Positions 29,783 through 38,467 of a DNA stretch of 64,000 bases are shown here, piece by piece. The notes beneath the pieces are model-generated. The model made no database searches. It was given only the letters and a program-made list of their open reading frames with translations, and was not told the DNA's origin. This DNA comes from Candidatus Woesearchaeota archaeon. Its GTDB lineage: Archaea > Nanobdellota > Nanobdellia > Woesearchaeales > JAFGLG01. The stretch is from the NCBI GenBank assembly GCA_016928155.1, contig JAFGLG010000005.1, positions 124,001-188,000 of the forward strand, in the 5' to 3' direction. How positions within the stretch are numbered: the stretch's first letter is position 1; each line of letters starts with the position of its first letter. The translations under genes and the position numbers were made by a program.

Positions 29783-30478
29783 ATGCTGAAAACACCAATA
29801 ATCATGATCAATTTCAAGGCATATGAACAGGCGATCGGGGACAAGGGTGTGCAGCTGGCGCAGATCTGCGAGATGGTGTCAGTCAAGAGGAACATACCCA
29901 TCGCGGTCGCTGTGCAGACAGCAGACATCTACAAGATGAGCCACACAGTCAACATACCTGTGCTTGCGCAGCATGTCGACGCTGACGAATTCGGAAGCCA
30001 CACAGGAAGCGATATTGCCGAGGACATAGAGCAGAACGGGGCTGTGGGCACACTCCTCAACCATTCAGAGCACAGGATGAGGATCGATGTGCTTGAGCAG
30101 AGCATTGACCGGGCAAAAAAAGCAGGGCTTGCTACAATTGTGTGCGCCAACACACCAGAGATTGCAGAGGCAGTTGCTGTATTCTCTCCTGATTTCATCG
30201 CAGTCGAGCCGCCAGAGCTGATCGGTGGGACCATTTCTGTGTCTTCGGCAAAGCCTGAAGTGATCACAGAGACAGTGAAGCTCGTAAGGAAGGTGGATAA
30301 GAGAATCAAGATATTGTGCGGAGCAGGAGTCCACACAGCAGAAGATGTGAGGATTGCGCTGAAACTTGGGACTGACGGAGTGCTTCTTGCATCAGGGATC
30401 ACAAAGGCATCTGATCCTGCAAGTGTCCTGAATGAGCTGTGCGACGGCATAAGGAAACCCCTTCTCAAACAGGTATAG
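29783..30478 (+). CDS. tpiA: Triosephosphate isomerase (archaeal type)
   Basis: 231 residues, the short archaeal form. Catalytic Lys is in INFKAYEQ, catalytic His in LLNHSEHRM, catalytic Glu in AVEPPELIG, and the phosphate loops are in CGAGVHTAEDV and GVLLASGIT. It interconverts dihydroxyacetone phosphate and glyceraldehyde 3-phosphate. TATA box TTTTTTATAT about 30 bases upstream; single gene. Confidence 0.97.
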   Translation: MLKTPIIMINFKAYEQAIGDKGVQLAQICEMVSVKRNIPIAVAVQTADIYKMSHTVNIPVLAQHVDADEFGSHTGSDIAEDIEQNGAVGTLLNHSEHRMRIDVLEQSIDRAKKAGLATIVCANTPEIAEAVAVFSPDFIAVEPPELIGGTISVSSAKPEVITETVKLVRKVDKRIKILCGAGVHTAEDVRIALKLGTDGVLLASGITKASDPASVLNELCDGIRKPLLKQV

Positions 30479-30538
30479 ACAATTAGGACTACCCTAAAAT
30501 AGTAAATTATATAAATATCTATTATTGCCTACTGACAC

Positions 30539-30976
30539 ATGGATCTTGTCAACATAATAAGGGAATCAGAACCGATCCTCGCAGAGCTTGGACAAGCTAC
30601 GGCAGTAGGCCTGCCAGCATATATAGGAATGTGCGCATTGAGGGGCGCACGCAGAGGGACTGATGTGATACAGCAGTTTGCAAGCCCGATAAACATAGGT
30701 GTTGGACTGGCTGCAGCAATAGTCTATGCATATTTTCATGAGTTAGATATGACTGCACTGCATCACACCTCAGGCATGGTATGGCAGCTGACAGGAGCAG
30801 GGGCAGCAGGGGCTGCAATGGGCAGTGTGATAAGACCATTCTACAGGGCGACATTAAACCAGGCACAAGGGTTCATCGCAGACTTTCCGCAGAACTCCCC
30901 GCGCGGTGCAGCAATCGGAGCAGCAATCGGACCTGTATTGTACGGGATAGCACATGGGCTCATGAAGTACCTGTGA
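30539..30976 (+). CDS. Small Ala/Gly-rich membrane protein
   Basis: 145 residues with three or four weakly hydrophobic segments (TAVGLPAYIGMCAL, NIGVGLAAAIVYAYF, QLTGAGAAGAAMGSVI, GAAIGAAIGPVLYGIAH). GxxxG-rich helices suggest tight packing in the membrane. A TATA box (AATTATATAAATA) lies about 30 bases before the ATG. Not recognised. Confidence 0.6.
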   Translation: MDLVNIIRESEPILAELGQATAVGLPAYIGMCALRGARRGTDVIQQFASPINIGVGLAAAIVYAYFHELDMTALHHTSGMVWQLTGAGAAGAAMGSVIRPFYRATLNQAQGFIADFPQNSPRGAAIGAAIGPVLYGIAHGLMKYL

Positions 30977-30997
30977 GAACATCACAGAACCAAGACA

Positions 30998-31531
30998 CTA
31001 CTTGACTTCCACATAGATCTTCTTCACAGGAGCATACTCATTGCCCCCATCATATGTGACAAAGGCATCAATGACATAAGTGCAGGCCATAGTCTCCTTC
31101 TTCGCCCTTACAGCGACGAGAAATATGAACTGGTCATTGTTCCTTATCGGCTGGGAGATGACAAGGCTCTGGGATGCTGTGGTGATCTCCAAGGAAGTGG
31201 CATCGCACCCCGCAATGGATTTTGGGACTAAAGTCAGGGTGAATGTGTTCTCTGGGGCCGTGTTCAGCACATTGAGCACGCCGACACCATAGGTCGCGAC
31301 CTCTGCCTTGCTTATCTCCTTCCTGTTGACAGGAACAGCAACCTTGCTCCCGTCATAGAGCAGGGACTTTATCTCTCTCTCAGTGGCGGTGTCAAGCTGG
31401 AGCTTCAGGGATTCGGCTTTCGTGAAGAACTTGGCCATCAGATAGAAGCTGCCGCTCAATATGACAATAGAAAGTATCATTATCGTCAGGAAGTTTATCG
31501 ATAGTTCAAAACCCTTCTTAGATGTCAGCAT
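30998..31531 (-). CDS. Pilin-like exported protein
   Basis: 177 residues from the ATG at 31531. The N-terminus SKKGFELSINFLTIMILSIV is a short basic leader followed by a Gly-Phe-Glu-like junction and a 22-residue hydrophobic helix, as in archaeal type IV pilins processed by a class III signal peptidase. The rest is a beta-rich extracellular domain with one Cys pair. It is the last gene of a four-gene operon and overlaps the lipoprotein gene by 14 bases. The exact peptidase site is inferred. Confidence 0.65.
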   Translation of the reverse strand: MLTSKKGFELSINFLTIMILSIVILSGSFYLMAKFFTKAESLKLQLDTATEREIKSLLYDGSKVAVPVNRKEISKAEVATYGVGVLNVLNTAPENTFTLTLVPKSIAGCDATSLEITTASQSLVISQPIRNNDQFIFLVAVRAKKETMACTYVIDAFVTYDGGNEYAPVKKIYVEVK

Positions 31532-32948
31532 TGGCAAAGTTCACCTTTGATCTGAACTGGTATTCCTTTATCTCATCAAACACATTCTCCATCTGGCCGC
31601 CGAATTTCGAATACTGATATGCACAGTGCACCCTGACCTTGACCTGCTTCTGGGACTCCTCATCCTCACCCAGAGGAAAATTCACAGGGATGCTGAAGGA
31701 CTTCATGTCCCTTATCGACTGCAGGGTATTTTCAGAGAACAGATCAATCTTGCCCAAGAGCAGCTCCCCTTCGACAAGCTCTATCTTATTTATCGTGACA
31801 ACAGTGGCAAGATCAGGTGAAACAGACACAAGCTCAAGCTTTATGTCAAAAGAGTCCTTGTTGACATTGAACGGATCATTGAAATTTGACTCCATGTTTA
31901 TCTTGAACTTCGTGTACGAAAGCTCTGCCGAAAGCGTGCTGAGGCTCTGCTGGGCAAGCTTCGACTGACAGTCATTCTGGTAGCAGACAGCTGTCATATG
32001 GTCTGAGATCTGCCCATCGCACGGCCCGCAGTCGCCCGGACAGGAACACTTGTTCTCATTCGATTCGCAGATGAAGTTGCCGCACCTGTTGGGTATAGGA
32101 TCATGGGTGCAGAGCAGAGTTCCCTCGATGCACTCATCCTTTGTAGCCGGATTATTGTCATTGCAGTCCACATCATCACAGACATATACCCTGGTCGGGA
32201 CCAGGAAATTATATTGTGCAGATGCTTTCTCAGTGAAGGAATCCCTCACAGTCTTCTCTGAACCGAAAGATGTCTTCCTGTATTCATAGAAAACCTTTAC
32301 GGCGAGTGTCTGGAGACTTTCAGGCTGAGGGAAATCACAGGTTGCTATTATCTCTGTTTTCATAGATGCGCCAGGACCCCACATCGGCCTGTTCAGCTCC
32401 TTCTCACCAATGACAAACTCCTTGGCTGCAAAACCTGTGCCTGAAGAGCCCAGTACCTGGATCTTCGATATCATGAAATCCTCTATGCCATCTGACATAT
32501 CGGTTATCTCGAGCTCCACATCAAAGACAGAGGACTTGACATCAAAAGGCTGGTCAAGAGTCATCTTGATGTCTGTCTTGAAATCAAAAGTCGACTTGGC
32601 GAAGGTGACAGGAGTCCTTGTCTTGCTTCCCTTGACATCAAGCGCGCATTGGTCATTATCCGGACCGCAGCTGTATTCAAGGCCGGTAAAAGCAGTCGCA
32701 TTACCTTTAGGACCGCACTTGCCGCAGTCGACCATGCATGTGCATTCGTTCTCAGAATCCTCGCATACCTTGTTCCCACAGCAGTTCTGCTGAGGACTAT
32801 ACACACATTTTCCGTCAACACATGAGGAATCAAAGCATGTCTTTGCCTGGCAATCGCTTTTCTTCTCGCACTCCTTGCCGCCGCAGCCAGATAGGATTAC
32901 AGAGAAAACTAGGATTACAAGAAAAAAAATGAAAATCTTACGGTTCAT
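31518..32948 (-). CDS. Large Cys-rich lipoprotein
   Basis: 476 residues. Signal peptide with lipobox VILSGC (Cys22), then a Cys-rich segment (CEKKSDCQAKTCFDSSCVDG, CCGNKVCEDSENECTC). Two long beta domains follow, with a second Cys-rich module between them (CDDVDCNDNNPATKDECIEG, RCGNFICESNENKCSC). The repeated Cx(6-7)CGNxxCE module suggests internal duplication. It is encoded between a small membrane protein and a pilin-like protein, all overlapping, so it is probably part of one surface assembly. Confidence 0.75.
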   Translation of the reverse strand: MNRKIFIFFLVILVFSVILSGCGGKECEKKSDCQAKTCFDSSCVDGKCVYSPQQNCCGNKVCEDSENECTCMVDCGKCGPKGNATAFTGLEYSCGPDNDQCALDVKGSKTRTPVTFAKSTFDFKTDIKMTLDQPFDVKSSVFDVELEITDMSDGIEDFMISKIQVLGSSGTGFAAKEFVIGEKELNRPMWGPGASMKTEIIATCDFPQPESLQTLAVKVFYEYRKTSFGSEKTVRDSFTEKASAQYNFLVPTRVYVCDDVDCNDNNPATKDECIEGTLLCTHDPIPNRCGNFICESNENKCSCPGDCGPCDGQISDHMTAVCYQNDCQSKLAQQSLSTLSAELSYTKFKINMESNFNDPFNVNKDSFDIKLELVSVSPDLATVVTINKIELVEGELLLGKIDLFSENTLQSIRDMKSFSIPVNFPLGEDEESQKQVKVRVHCAYQYSKFGGQMENVFDEIKEYQFRSKVNFANADI

Positions 32949-33172
32949 TTTAGGAATTCATATTCCTTAATGATCAGGACCATGAAAAGCACAAGCACAA
33001 TCGCTCCTGCAACCATATAAGTCAATCCAGACATGATCTGATCAGTGTTGCCGGTCCTCATGATCCAGACACCTGCAGCCATGATACCAAAACCAAGCCA
33101 AAGGAACTTGTCAAGGACAAGCTTCATGATCTCAAATTCCTGGGCAGCTGAAAGCCTTTTCTTCATCTTCAT
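32945..33172 (-). CDS. Small two-span membrane protein
   Basis: 75 residues from the ATG at 33172, which follows AGGTGATATCC. Two hydrophobic spans (DKFLWLGFGIMAAGVWIM and MVAGAIVLVLFMVLIIKEY) with a basic, charged N-terminus. It overlaps the lipoprotein gene by four bases. It may be a membrane platform for the pilin-like proteins of this operon, by context only. Confidence 0.6.
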   Translation of the reverse strand: MKMKKRLSAAQEFEIMKLVLDKFLWLGFGIMAAGVWIMRTGNTDQIMSGLTYMVAGAIVLVLFMVLIIKEYEFLK

Positions 33173-33177
33173 GGATA

Positions 33178-33657
33178 TCACCTTACATCAAATGTTATCT
33201 GAGTCGAGGCAATGGGCCCCTGAACCGCGTGCACAGACTGGATAGTACATACAACCAGACCCTCAGGCAGTGAGTTCTGGGATATGATAATCCTGAAAGT
33301 CTTGTCTGTCCCGGAATCAACGTTCTGAGGCTCACCCTGGACCTGATATGTGCCGCATGTCAGGAACGGAACAATAGGAGCTGTCTCGAATGAGTTGTAT
33401 ATCTGTATTGTCAGGGCAGTCGCCTTGGCCCTCTGGACACTTATCTGGTCACCAGAAGGAGTGACAATCGGCTCTTCAGCGCTTGCCGGCAAATCAGGTT
33501 CCGGGACATAAAGCGTCTGGCCGAACTTGGTGAACATCCTCTTAGTGAATGCGATACCAAGCCCCAACATTGTAATCGCGAGAACAAGAATAACAATAGC
33601 ATTGATAGAGAGCTCCATAGAACCTGCTCTTCTTAGCTTACCGCTAAAGATTTTCAT
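33178..33657 (-). CDS. Pilin-like exported protein, first gene of operon
   Basis: 159 residues with a clear ribosome site (AAGAGGTGAAGTTGA). Leader KLRRAGSMELSIN then a hydrophobic helix AIVILVLAITMLGLGIAF, the usual archaeal pilin layout, and a beta-rich ectodomain with two Cys. Two pilin-like proteins, a membrane protein and a lipoprotein in one overlapping operon suggest a surface filament or adhesion complex, but no assembly ATPase or PilC-like gene is in the window. Confidence 0.65.
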   Translation of the reverse strand: MKIFSGKLRRAGSMELSINAIVILVLAITMLGLGIAFTKRMFTKFGQTLYVPEPDLPASAEEPIVTPSGDQISVQRAKATALTIQIYNSFETAPIVPFLTCGTYQVQGEPQNVDSGTDKTFRIIISQNSLPEGLVVCTIQSVHAVQGPIASTQITFDVR

Positions 33658-33759
33658 TCAACTTCACCTCTTTTGCCTGACAAAATAATCATAATCAACC
33701 AGTTACAAATGGGGTTGGTGCTTTATAAAGGTTTTGATAATTGCAGTATATTTTATACA

Positions 33760-33920
33760 GGCTCTGTCCGGAATCTCGCTAACGCTAGGGTTAGTGGCTT
33801 CAAAGTCCCTGTTAAAACCAATCCAAAGCTGACATTTCCCGTAGGGAGCTCCTTTGTCAGCCAGAAAATCACTCATTAGGACTTTGACCCGATGCCACTA
33901 ACCTACATTCCGGACAGAGC
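33760..33920. repeat. Long imperfect inverted repeat in a divergent gap
   Basis: The 389-base gap between the pilin-like operon and the uL16 gene holds no protein gene. It contains a perfect 15-base inverted repeat, GGCTCTGTCCGGAAT (33760-33774) and its complement (33906-33920). Inside are matching GGTTAGTGGC/GCCACTAACC and TCAAAGTCC/GGACTTTGA segments, plus an inner GCTGACA/TGTCAGC pair. The left arm has about ten extra bases (CTCGCTAACGCTAG region). It could be a structured RNA or a non-autonomous mobile-element remnant. Confidence 0.7.
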
Positions 33921-34046
33921 CTTTTATACAGAAACATTTAAATGCAGAGAATCTCTTGATTTTCTTATTTAAAGGATGGGGGATCACAGGAATTTCCAAT
34001 ACCTTTAAAAACAAGCCCTTTTCATCAGAAAAACCAGGTAACAAAT

Positions 34047-34568
34047 ATGGCACGAATAAGGAAATTTTGCGCATACAGACGCCTTGAAAGGCCTTACACC
34101 CGAAAAAGCAAGTACAGGGAGAAGAGCTATGTAAGAGCATCTCCGGTATGCAAGGTGGTGAGATTCCACATGGGCAACCTGCAAAAGAAATTCCCTTTCT
34201 CACTCAGACTTATCTCAAAGAGCAGCCTTCAGATCAGGGACAATGCAATTGAATCTGCAAGGCAGATCAGCAACAAGGCCCTTGAAAAGAAGCTCGGCAA
34301 GACAGGATTCCAGATGATCATCAAAGTCTATCCTCATCACATACTGAGGGAGAATCCCCTGGCAGCAGGTGCAGGAGCAGACAGGATGAGCACGGGGATG
34401 GCCCACAGCTTCGGAAAGGCGATAGGCATCGCAGCCAGGGTGAAGAAAGGGCAGACACTCATCCATGTTTTTGTCGAGAAAGATCATGTGCCTGTCGCCA
34501 AACAGGCCCTGAAGCTCGCAGGATCAAAGCTCCCGTGCTCGACATCCATAGTGATCGACAAAGCTTGA
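34047..34568 (+). CDS. rpl10e: Large-subunit ribosomal protein uL16 (archaeal L10e)
   Basis: 173 residues, full length. Signatures: MARIRKFCAYRRLERPYTRK at the start, VRFHMGNLQKKFPF, VYPHHILRENPLAAGAGADR and GMAHSFGKAIG. It binds 23S rRNA near the peptidyl-transferase and GTPase centres. A TATA-like CCTTTAAAAA is about 40 bases upstream. The mechanosensitive channel gene follows closely and may be co-transcribed. Confidence 0.97.
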   Translation: MARIRKFCAYRRLERPYTRKSKYREKSYVRASPVCKVVRFHMGNLQKKFPFSLRLISKSSLQIRDNAIESARQISNKALEKKLGKTGFQMIIKVYPHHILRENPLAAGAGADRMSTGMAHSFGKAIGIAARVKKGQTLIHVFVEKDHVPVAKQALKLAGSKLPCSTSIVIDKA

Positions 34569-34588
34569 GCTTTTAAGAGGTGGAGCAA

Positions 34589-35689
34589 ATGCTTAACAAC
34601 ACATTATTCACTAATATCACACAAGGTTCTCTGGTCAGATATGAATCATACCTTTCAAACCCTATTGTGCAGGCAAAATATCTCATGGCACTGTGCATAT
34701 TTGTCGGCTTCTGGATAATATCTGAAGCAATACTCTTCATCACCAGAAAATATGTAGAGGCACTGTTCGCCAAGACAGAGACAGATGTCGATGACAGGCT
34801 CATAGCAAAGACAAAGAGGCCCATAGCATGGTGGCTGAGGATAGTGGGCCTGAGACTCGGCATTTCTTACCTTGCGTATGAAGGGACGTTAGAAGTCATA
34901 CTTGAAAGATTGCTTGATACATTGCACATAATACTTTTCATGTATATCCTTATCGCATTATTCAATGCATTCATAGAGTTCTTCGGACACAAATGGGCAA
35001 AGAAATCAAAGACCTCACTTGATGATCAGCTTCTGCCATTAGTGCACAGGATAATGTCAATAATCATGGCAGTCATCGGAGTCATATGGATAATCAAGAC
35101 ATGGGGAGTCGAGATAACACCCTTCCTTGCATCACTAGGTATTGCCGGCTTGGCCATATCATTCGCATTTCAGGATGCGCTCAAGAACATCATCGGCGGC
35201 GTTGCGCTGATACTTGACAAGAACTTCAACCTGAACGACAGCGTCAGGTTAAGTTCTGGAGAGACAGGCAGGGTGAGGGAGATAGGCCTCCGCAGCACAA
35301 AGATACAATCATGGGATGGCGAACTGATAATAATCCCTAACGGTGTGCTCTCAAATGCGACCATCTGGAATGTCGATCTCCCCCACAAGAAGCTCAGGGT
35401 AGTTGTGAATGCCGGTGTGGCTTATGGCAGCGATATCGACAAGGTCAAGAAGATCATAATGAAAGAGATCAAGACAGTGAAGGACATTGTCGATGATCCA
35501 GCACCTTATATAGAATTTACCGGCATGGGGGACTTTGCATTGAACATTGCAGTCAAGGTCTGGATACCCAACTCATCGGTCAAGATAGAAGTAAAGGATG
35601 AGCTGACAACAAAGATATACAATGCATTCAAGAAGAACAGGATAGAGATACCCTTCCCGACAAGGACCATCTATACCAAGAAGGGTTAA
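34589..35689 (+). CDS. MscS-family mechanosensitive channel
   Basis: 366 residues from the ATG at 34589, which follows AAGAGGTGGAGCAA; a GTG at 34580 is part of that ribosome site. Several membrane spans precede the pore helix region TPFLASLGIAGLAISFAFQD, then the MscS beta domain (LDKNFNLNDSVRL, GEVG-like ETGRVREIGLRSTKI, IIPNGVLSNATIWN) and the C-terminal alpha/beta domain. It relieves turgor on hypo-osmotic shock. Confidence 0.95.
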   Translation: MLNNTLFTNITQGSLVRYESYLSNPIVQAKYLMALCIFVGFWIISEAILFITRKYVEALFAKTETDVDDRLIAKTKRPIAWWLRIVGLRLGISYLAYEGTLEVILERLLDTLHIILFMYILIALFNAFIEFFGHKWAKKSKTSLDDQLLPLVHRIMSIIMAVIGVIWIIKTWGVEITPFLASLGIAGLAISFAFQDALKNIIGGVALILDKNFNLNDSVRLSSGETGRVREIGLRSTKIQSWDGELIIIPNGVLSNATIWNVDLPHKKLRVVVNAGVAYGSDIDKVKKIIMKEIKTVKDIVDDPAPYIEFTGMGDFALNIAVKVWIPNSSVKIEVKDELTTKIYNAFKKNRIEIPFPTRTIYTKKG

Positions 35690-35720
35690 TTTTTTATATT
35701 TAGACATATTCTGATAGGGC

Positions 35721-35891
35721 ATGGACGAGCTAAAAACCAACTTCAAGGTCCCTGAAGGCCATGTATGCCAGGGCTGTCTTAAGTATGAGCAGTTCGGCCC
35801 AAAATGCTGGGTCTACTGGGAGAAGAAGAAGATCTGCACGCACAGGGTCGTGAATGTGGATGAGCTTTCTATGGAAAAGATGATGAAGTAA
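35721..35891 (+). CDS. Small Cys-rich protein (putative metal-binding)
   Basis: 56 residues, short but convincing. Four Cys and two His are arranged as HVCQGCLKYEQFGPKCW then KKICTHRV, suggesting a zinc or iron-sulphur knuckle. A TATA-like TTTTTTATATT lies about 25 bases upstream. Its 3' end overlaps the convergent HEPN gene by 23 bases. Not recognised as a named family. Confidence 0.65.
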   Translation: MDELKTNFKVPEGHVCQGCLKYEQFGPKCWVYWEKKKICTHRVVNVDELSMEKMMK

Positions 35892-36303
35892 GTCTTGAGT
35901 CAATAATCTTCATTAGCTTACTTATAATCTCCTTTAGTTTCTCTTCGTTCCTCCTAAGATATTCTTTTGGGACAAACCTGCCCTCATAAACCACCTGATT
36001 CCTCTTTATGCGCATTTGATCAATCAGGGCTATCTCAGATTCAATGAAGTCATTATAAAACTTACCAAGATACAGGACCAGTGCCTCATGACTTACTGTC
36101 TTGAATCCATCTATGGCCATCAGCGCAACAATCAACTCCTTAATAATCTTATAATATTTCTCAACAACTAAAGAAGGATATCTATCATGATCAATATTAT
36201 TGGCTTCGATCCTGGCATTAGCCATCTTTAAAATGGATCTGGACTTTGCTATGTCAGGAGAGACCTTATAAACCATATGCTCAATATCATTCCATGTTTT
36301 CAT
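35869..36303 (-). CDS. HEPN-domain protein, first HEPN/MNT cassette
   Basis: 144 residues, all-helical. The C-terminal RIKRNQVVYEGRF matches the R-x(4-6)-[NH] region of HEPN domains, which in toxins forms the RNase site or, in MNT pairs, the site that is AMPylated. It lies 65 bases after the MNT gene in the same direction, the standard arrangement of HEPN/MNT toxin-antitoxin systems. Likely the toxin. Confidence 0.7.
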   Translation of the reverse strand: MKTWNDIEHMVYKVSPDIAKSRSILKMANARIEANNIDHDRYPSLVVEKYYKIIKELIVALMAIDGFKTVSHEALVLYLGKFYNDFIESEIALIDQMRIKRNQVVYEGRFVPKEYLRRNEEKLKEIISKLMKIIDSRLTSSSFP

Positions 36304-36368
36304 GATTGATAAAGATAATCAGAATTATTATGCCTTTTGCAGATTTATCGAGCAGAAATCTTCAAAAA

Positions 36369-36890
36369 TCACAGCATATCCAGGTATCCTGAAAGAACAA
36401 TTCCATTTGCCAAAGAATTTCGGAATTCTTCTGAAAGTTCTTTAGGATTTTCGGCGAAGAAAAGATTTATATCTCTATTTAGTGTTTTTTCGTACTGGGA
36501 CAAATCCATGTCCTGTTCTTTTGCCTGAAGGAAAATATCAATATCGCTCCCTTCATGATCCTGACCCTTTGATGCAGAGCCGAACAAGAGAATCACATTT
36601 GGATGAAGACTATCATTCAGATGCTCTATCAATCCGGTCTCATGCAGCCTTAGGATCATGTCATTTCTCTTGTATAACTGGAATCTTTCTTCAGGATTTG
36701 CTTTATAGCTCGGGTATGTCGTGACCTTTTGTTTTCTTATGAAGCCATCCTTCTCCAATGCCTTCAGATGATTCCTGACTGTGGGCAGTGTGAGGTTTGT
36801 CTTTCTGCAGACCTCTCTTATCTGGAATAATCCGGTGGGATAATCAAAGAATAAACGCAGGATCCTGTATCTGGTATAATTTTGTATCAT
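36369..36890 (-). CDS. Minimal nucleotidyltransferase with N-terminal HTH, first HEPN/MNT cassette
   Basis: 173 residues. Residues 1-80 are a winged helix (FQIREVCRKTNLTLPTVRNH, basic wing RKQKVTTYPSYK). Residues about 95-173 are a pol-beta type nucleotidyltransferase with LLFGSASKGQDHEGSDIDIF, the GSx(10-12)DxD active site. MNT antitoxins neutralise HEPN toxins by adding AMP; the fused winged helix probably represses the operon promoter. The TATA box CTTTATAAAC (reverse strand) lies upstream at about 36912-36921. Confidence 0.8.
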   Translation of the reverse strand: MIQNYTRYRILRLFFDYPTGLFQIREVCRKTNLTLPTVRNHLKALEKDGFIRKQKVTTYPSYKANPEERFQLYKRNDMILRLHETGLIEHLNDSLHPNVILLFGSASKGQDHEGSDIDIFLQAKEQDMDLSQYEKTLNRDINLFFAENPKELSEEFRNSLANGIVLSGYLDML

Positions 36891-36969
36891 GTGATATAGA
36901 AATGTAGCAGTTGTTTATAAAGGTTTTGATTTTCCCTGAAAATATTTTTGAAAAACAGGTGCTGAAGAA

Positions 36970-37293
36970 CTATTGATTCATCTCTGCCTTTGCTCTGTTT
37001 TTCTCATGCACATCCTGTCTTGTTGTTTGCCAATAAAGATCCTTGAATTTTCTTGCTGATGGATTTGACATGTCAAGCCTGAACATCTTTGCCTTGCCGA
37101 CTCTTCTTGTCATTTTGACAATGCCTGCTGATTCCAGCTTGCTCCAGAACAATTTCAGAGTAGAATAACCGACACCTGAAAGGCTTGAAATGTCTGTCAT
37201 GCTGTAGTCAAATTCCTCATTGACAACCAAGAAATCCATGACTCTAAGAATCGGGGAATCTCCAAAAATCTCTAGGAATATTGATTTATGCAT
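36970..37293 (-). CDS. Winged-helix regulator between two HEPN/MNT cassettes
   Basis: 107 residues. Opening IFGDSPILRVMDFLVVNEEF, then the helix-turn-helix YSMTDISSLSGVGYSTLKLF and basic wing MTRRVGKAKMFRLD. It resembles the regulator at 16686 in layout. The DNA between it and the next cassette is AT-rich. It may regulate one or both cassettes, but it has its own TATA box (TATATAAATA near 37316-37325). Confidence 0.65.
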   Translation of the reverse strand: MHKSIFLEIFGDSPILRVMDFLVVNEEFDYSMTDISSLSGVGYSTLKLFWSKLESAGIVKMTRRVGKAKMFRLDMSNPSARKFKDLYWQTTRQDVHEKNRAKAEMNQ

Positions 37294-37362
37294 AACATTT
37301 GGAGGATGAGTTCGGTATATAAATATTACTATCTTTGGCTTTTAATGGCTATTTCTAAAAAT

Positions 37363-37884
37363 TTAATTTTGGCTTTCTAATATCTGTTTAGCTTTGTTGA
37401 CAAACATGATTGACTTAATCCTTAATTGCTCAACCAAAGATTTGTCAAACACGTATCTTGTTGAGTATGTTGCCTCTTCTCGCTTTAATTTTGACTGCAC
37501 ATAAAATAAAAGATCATGATAATCAAAGAATAGACTGTTTATCAGAGCTATGTCCTCTGCATCAATTCCCTGGTTATGATATTCCTTAATCAACACACAG
37601 AGAGTGGCATCATGACTCTTGGTCCTGTAACCTTTCTTGCTCAGGAGCGCCATGGCTGCCTGATATGCTGCATAATAGCAACCTACAACACACCAGTCAT
37701 GATAACCTAACTTCAGGTTGTCTTTAATGAATCTCAGATTATGCTCTGCCTTGGCTTGATGACCTTTGATGAGAGCTTTATCTTCTGGCTGCATGACCAA
37801 GATATTCTTCCTTTGGTAAGTCCTAATTTTATTTTCCAACAGTTTAGGATCATCTATCATCTTATTGAAGTCAAACAGCTTCAT
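37363..37884 (-). CDS. HEPN-domain protein, second HEPN/MNT cassette
   Basis: 173 residues from the ATG at 37884, chosen for its GAGGTTT ribosome site over an in-frame start at 37911. Helical with HDWCVVGCYYAAYQAAMALL, SHDATLCVLIKEYH and KREEATYSTRYVF, the four-helix HEPN layout of the type often found with MNT partners. It overlaps the MNT gene by 14 bases, so the two are co-translated. Likely the toxin or effector. Confidence 0.75.
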   Translation of the reverse strand: MKLFDFNKMIDDPKLLENKIRTYQRKNILVMQPEDKALIKGHQAKAEHNLRFIKDNLKLGYHDWCVVGCYYAAYQAAMALLSKKGYRTKSHDATLCVLIKEYHNQGIDAEDIALINSLFFDYHDLLFYVQSKLKREEATYSTRYVFDKSLVEQLRIKSIMFVNKAKQILESQN

Positions 37885-38464
37885 TATAATAAACCTCATA
37901 GAAGAACACATGATTCGTTATCGGGTAACCTGTGTTAAGGGCAGACTGCACAACATAATCCTGCTTCATCCTCAGTTCTGTCTTGAAATCAAGAAAAGTC
38001 ATCTGGAAAACATTGATCCTTATGGCAGTCTGCGACTCGGCATATCTTTCTGCATTGCCTGTGTCCATTTTTTTATTAGTAATCAACAATAAATCAATAT
38101 CAGAATCTTCGGTGTAGGTCCCTTTTGCAGTGGAACCGAACAGGAATGCTATGACCGGCTTCTCAGTGAGCTTGTCAAGAAAACATGCTATTGCATTCTT
38201 CCTTATGCTTGGTAGCATGCTTAACCTCTCGACATCAAACAGGGTGAATAATGCAAAGGTCTTGAGATTTTTCTTTGATGAATATTTCTTGAGATTTGCA
38301 TCCTTTCTTGATGTGAGAAATCCCTCTTTCTCCAACTGGTTGAGGAATCTTGATGCGCTGTTCTCATTCAATCCTGTCCTTCTAGCAATCTCTCTCAGAT
38401 GAAAGCTCTTATCCGTATTCCTGTAAAAGAGATACATAATCTTTGAGGTCCCTATTGTTTTCAT
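37871..38464 (-). CDS. Minimal nucleotidyltransferase with N-terminal HTH, second HEPN/MNT cassette
   Basis: 197 residues. The winged helix has FHLREIARRTGLNENSASRF and a basic wing; the nucleotidyltransferase core is FLFGSTAKGTYTEDSDIDLL. It is the first gene of the second cassette. Two overlapping palindromes lie directly upstream of its start and are plausible targets of its own winged helix. It shares architecture, not close sequence, with the first cassette, so the two look independently acquired or long diverged. Confidence 0.8.
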   Translation of the reverse strand: MKTIGTSKIMYLFYRNTDKSFHLREIARRTGLNENSASRFLNQLEKEGFLTSRKDANLKKYSSKKNLKTFALFTLFDVERLSMLPSIRKNAIACFLDKLTEKPVIAFLFGSTAKGTYTEDSDIDLLLITNKKMDTGNAERYAESQTAIRINVFQMTFLDFKTELRMKQDYVVQSALNTGYPITNHVFFYEVYYNEAV

Positions 38465-38467
38465 TTT

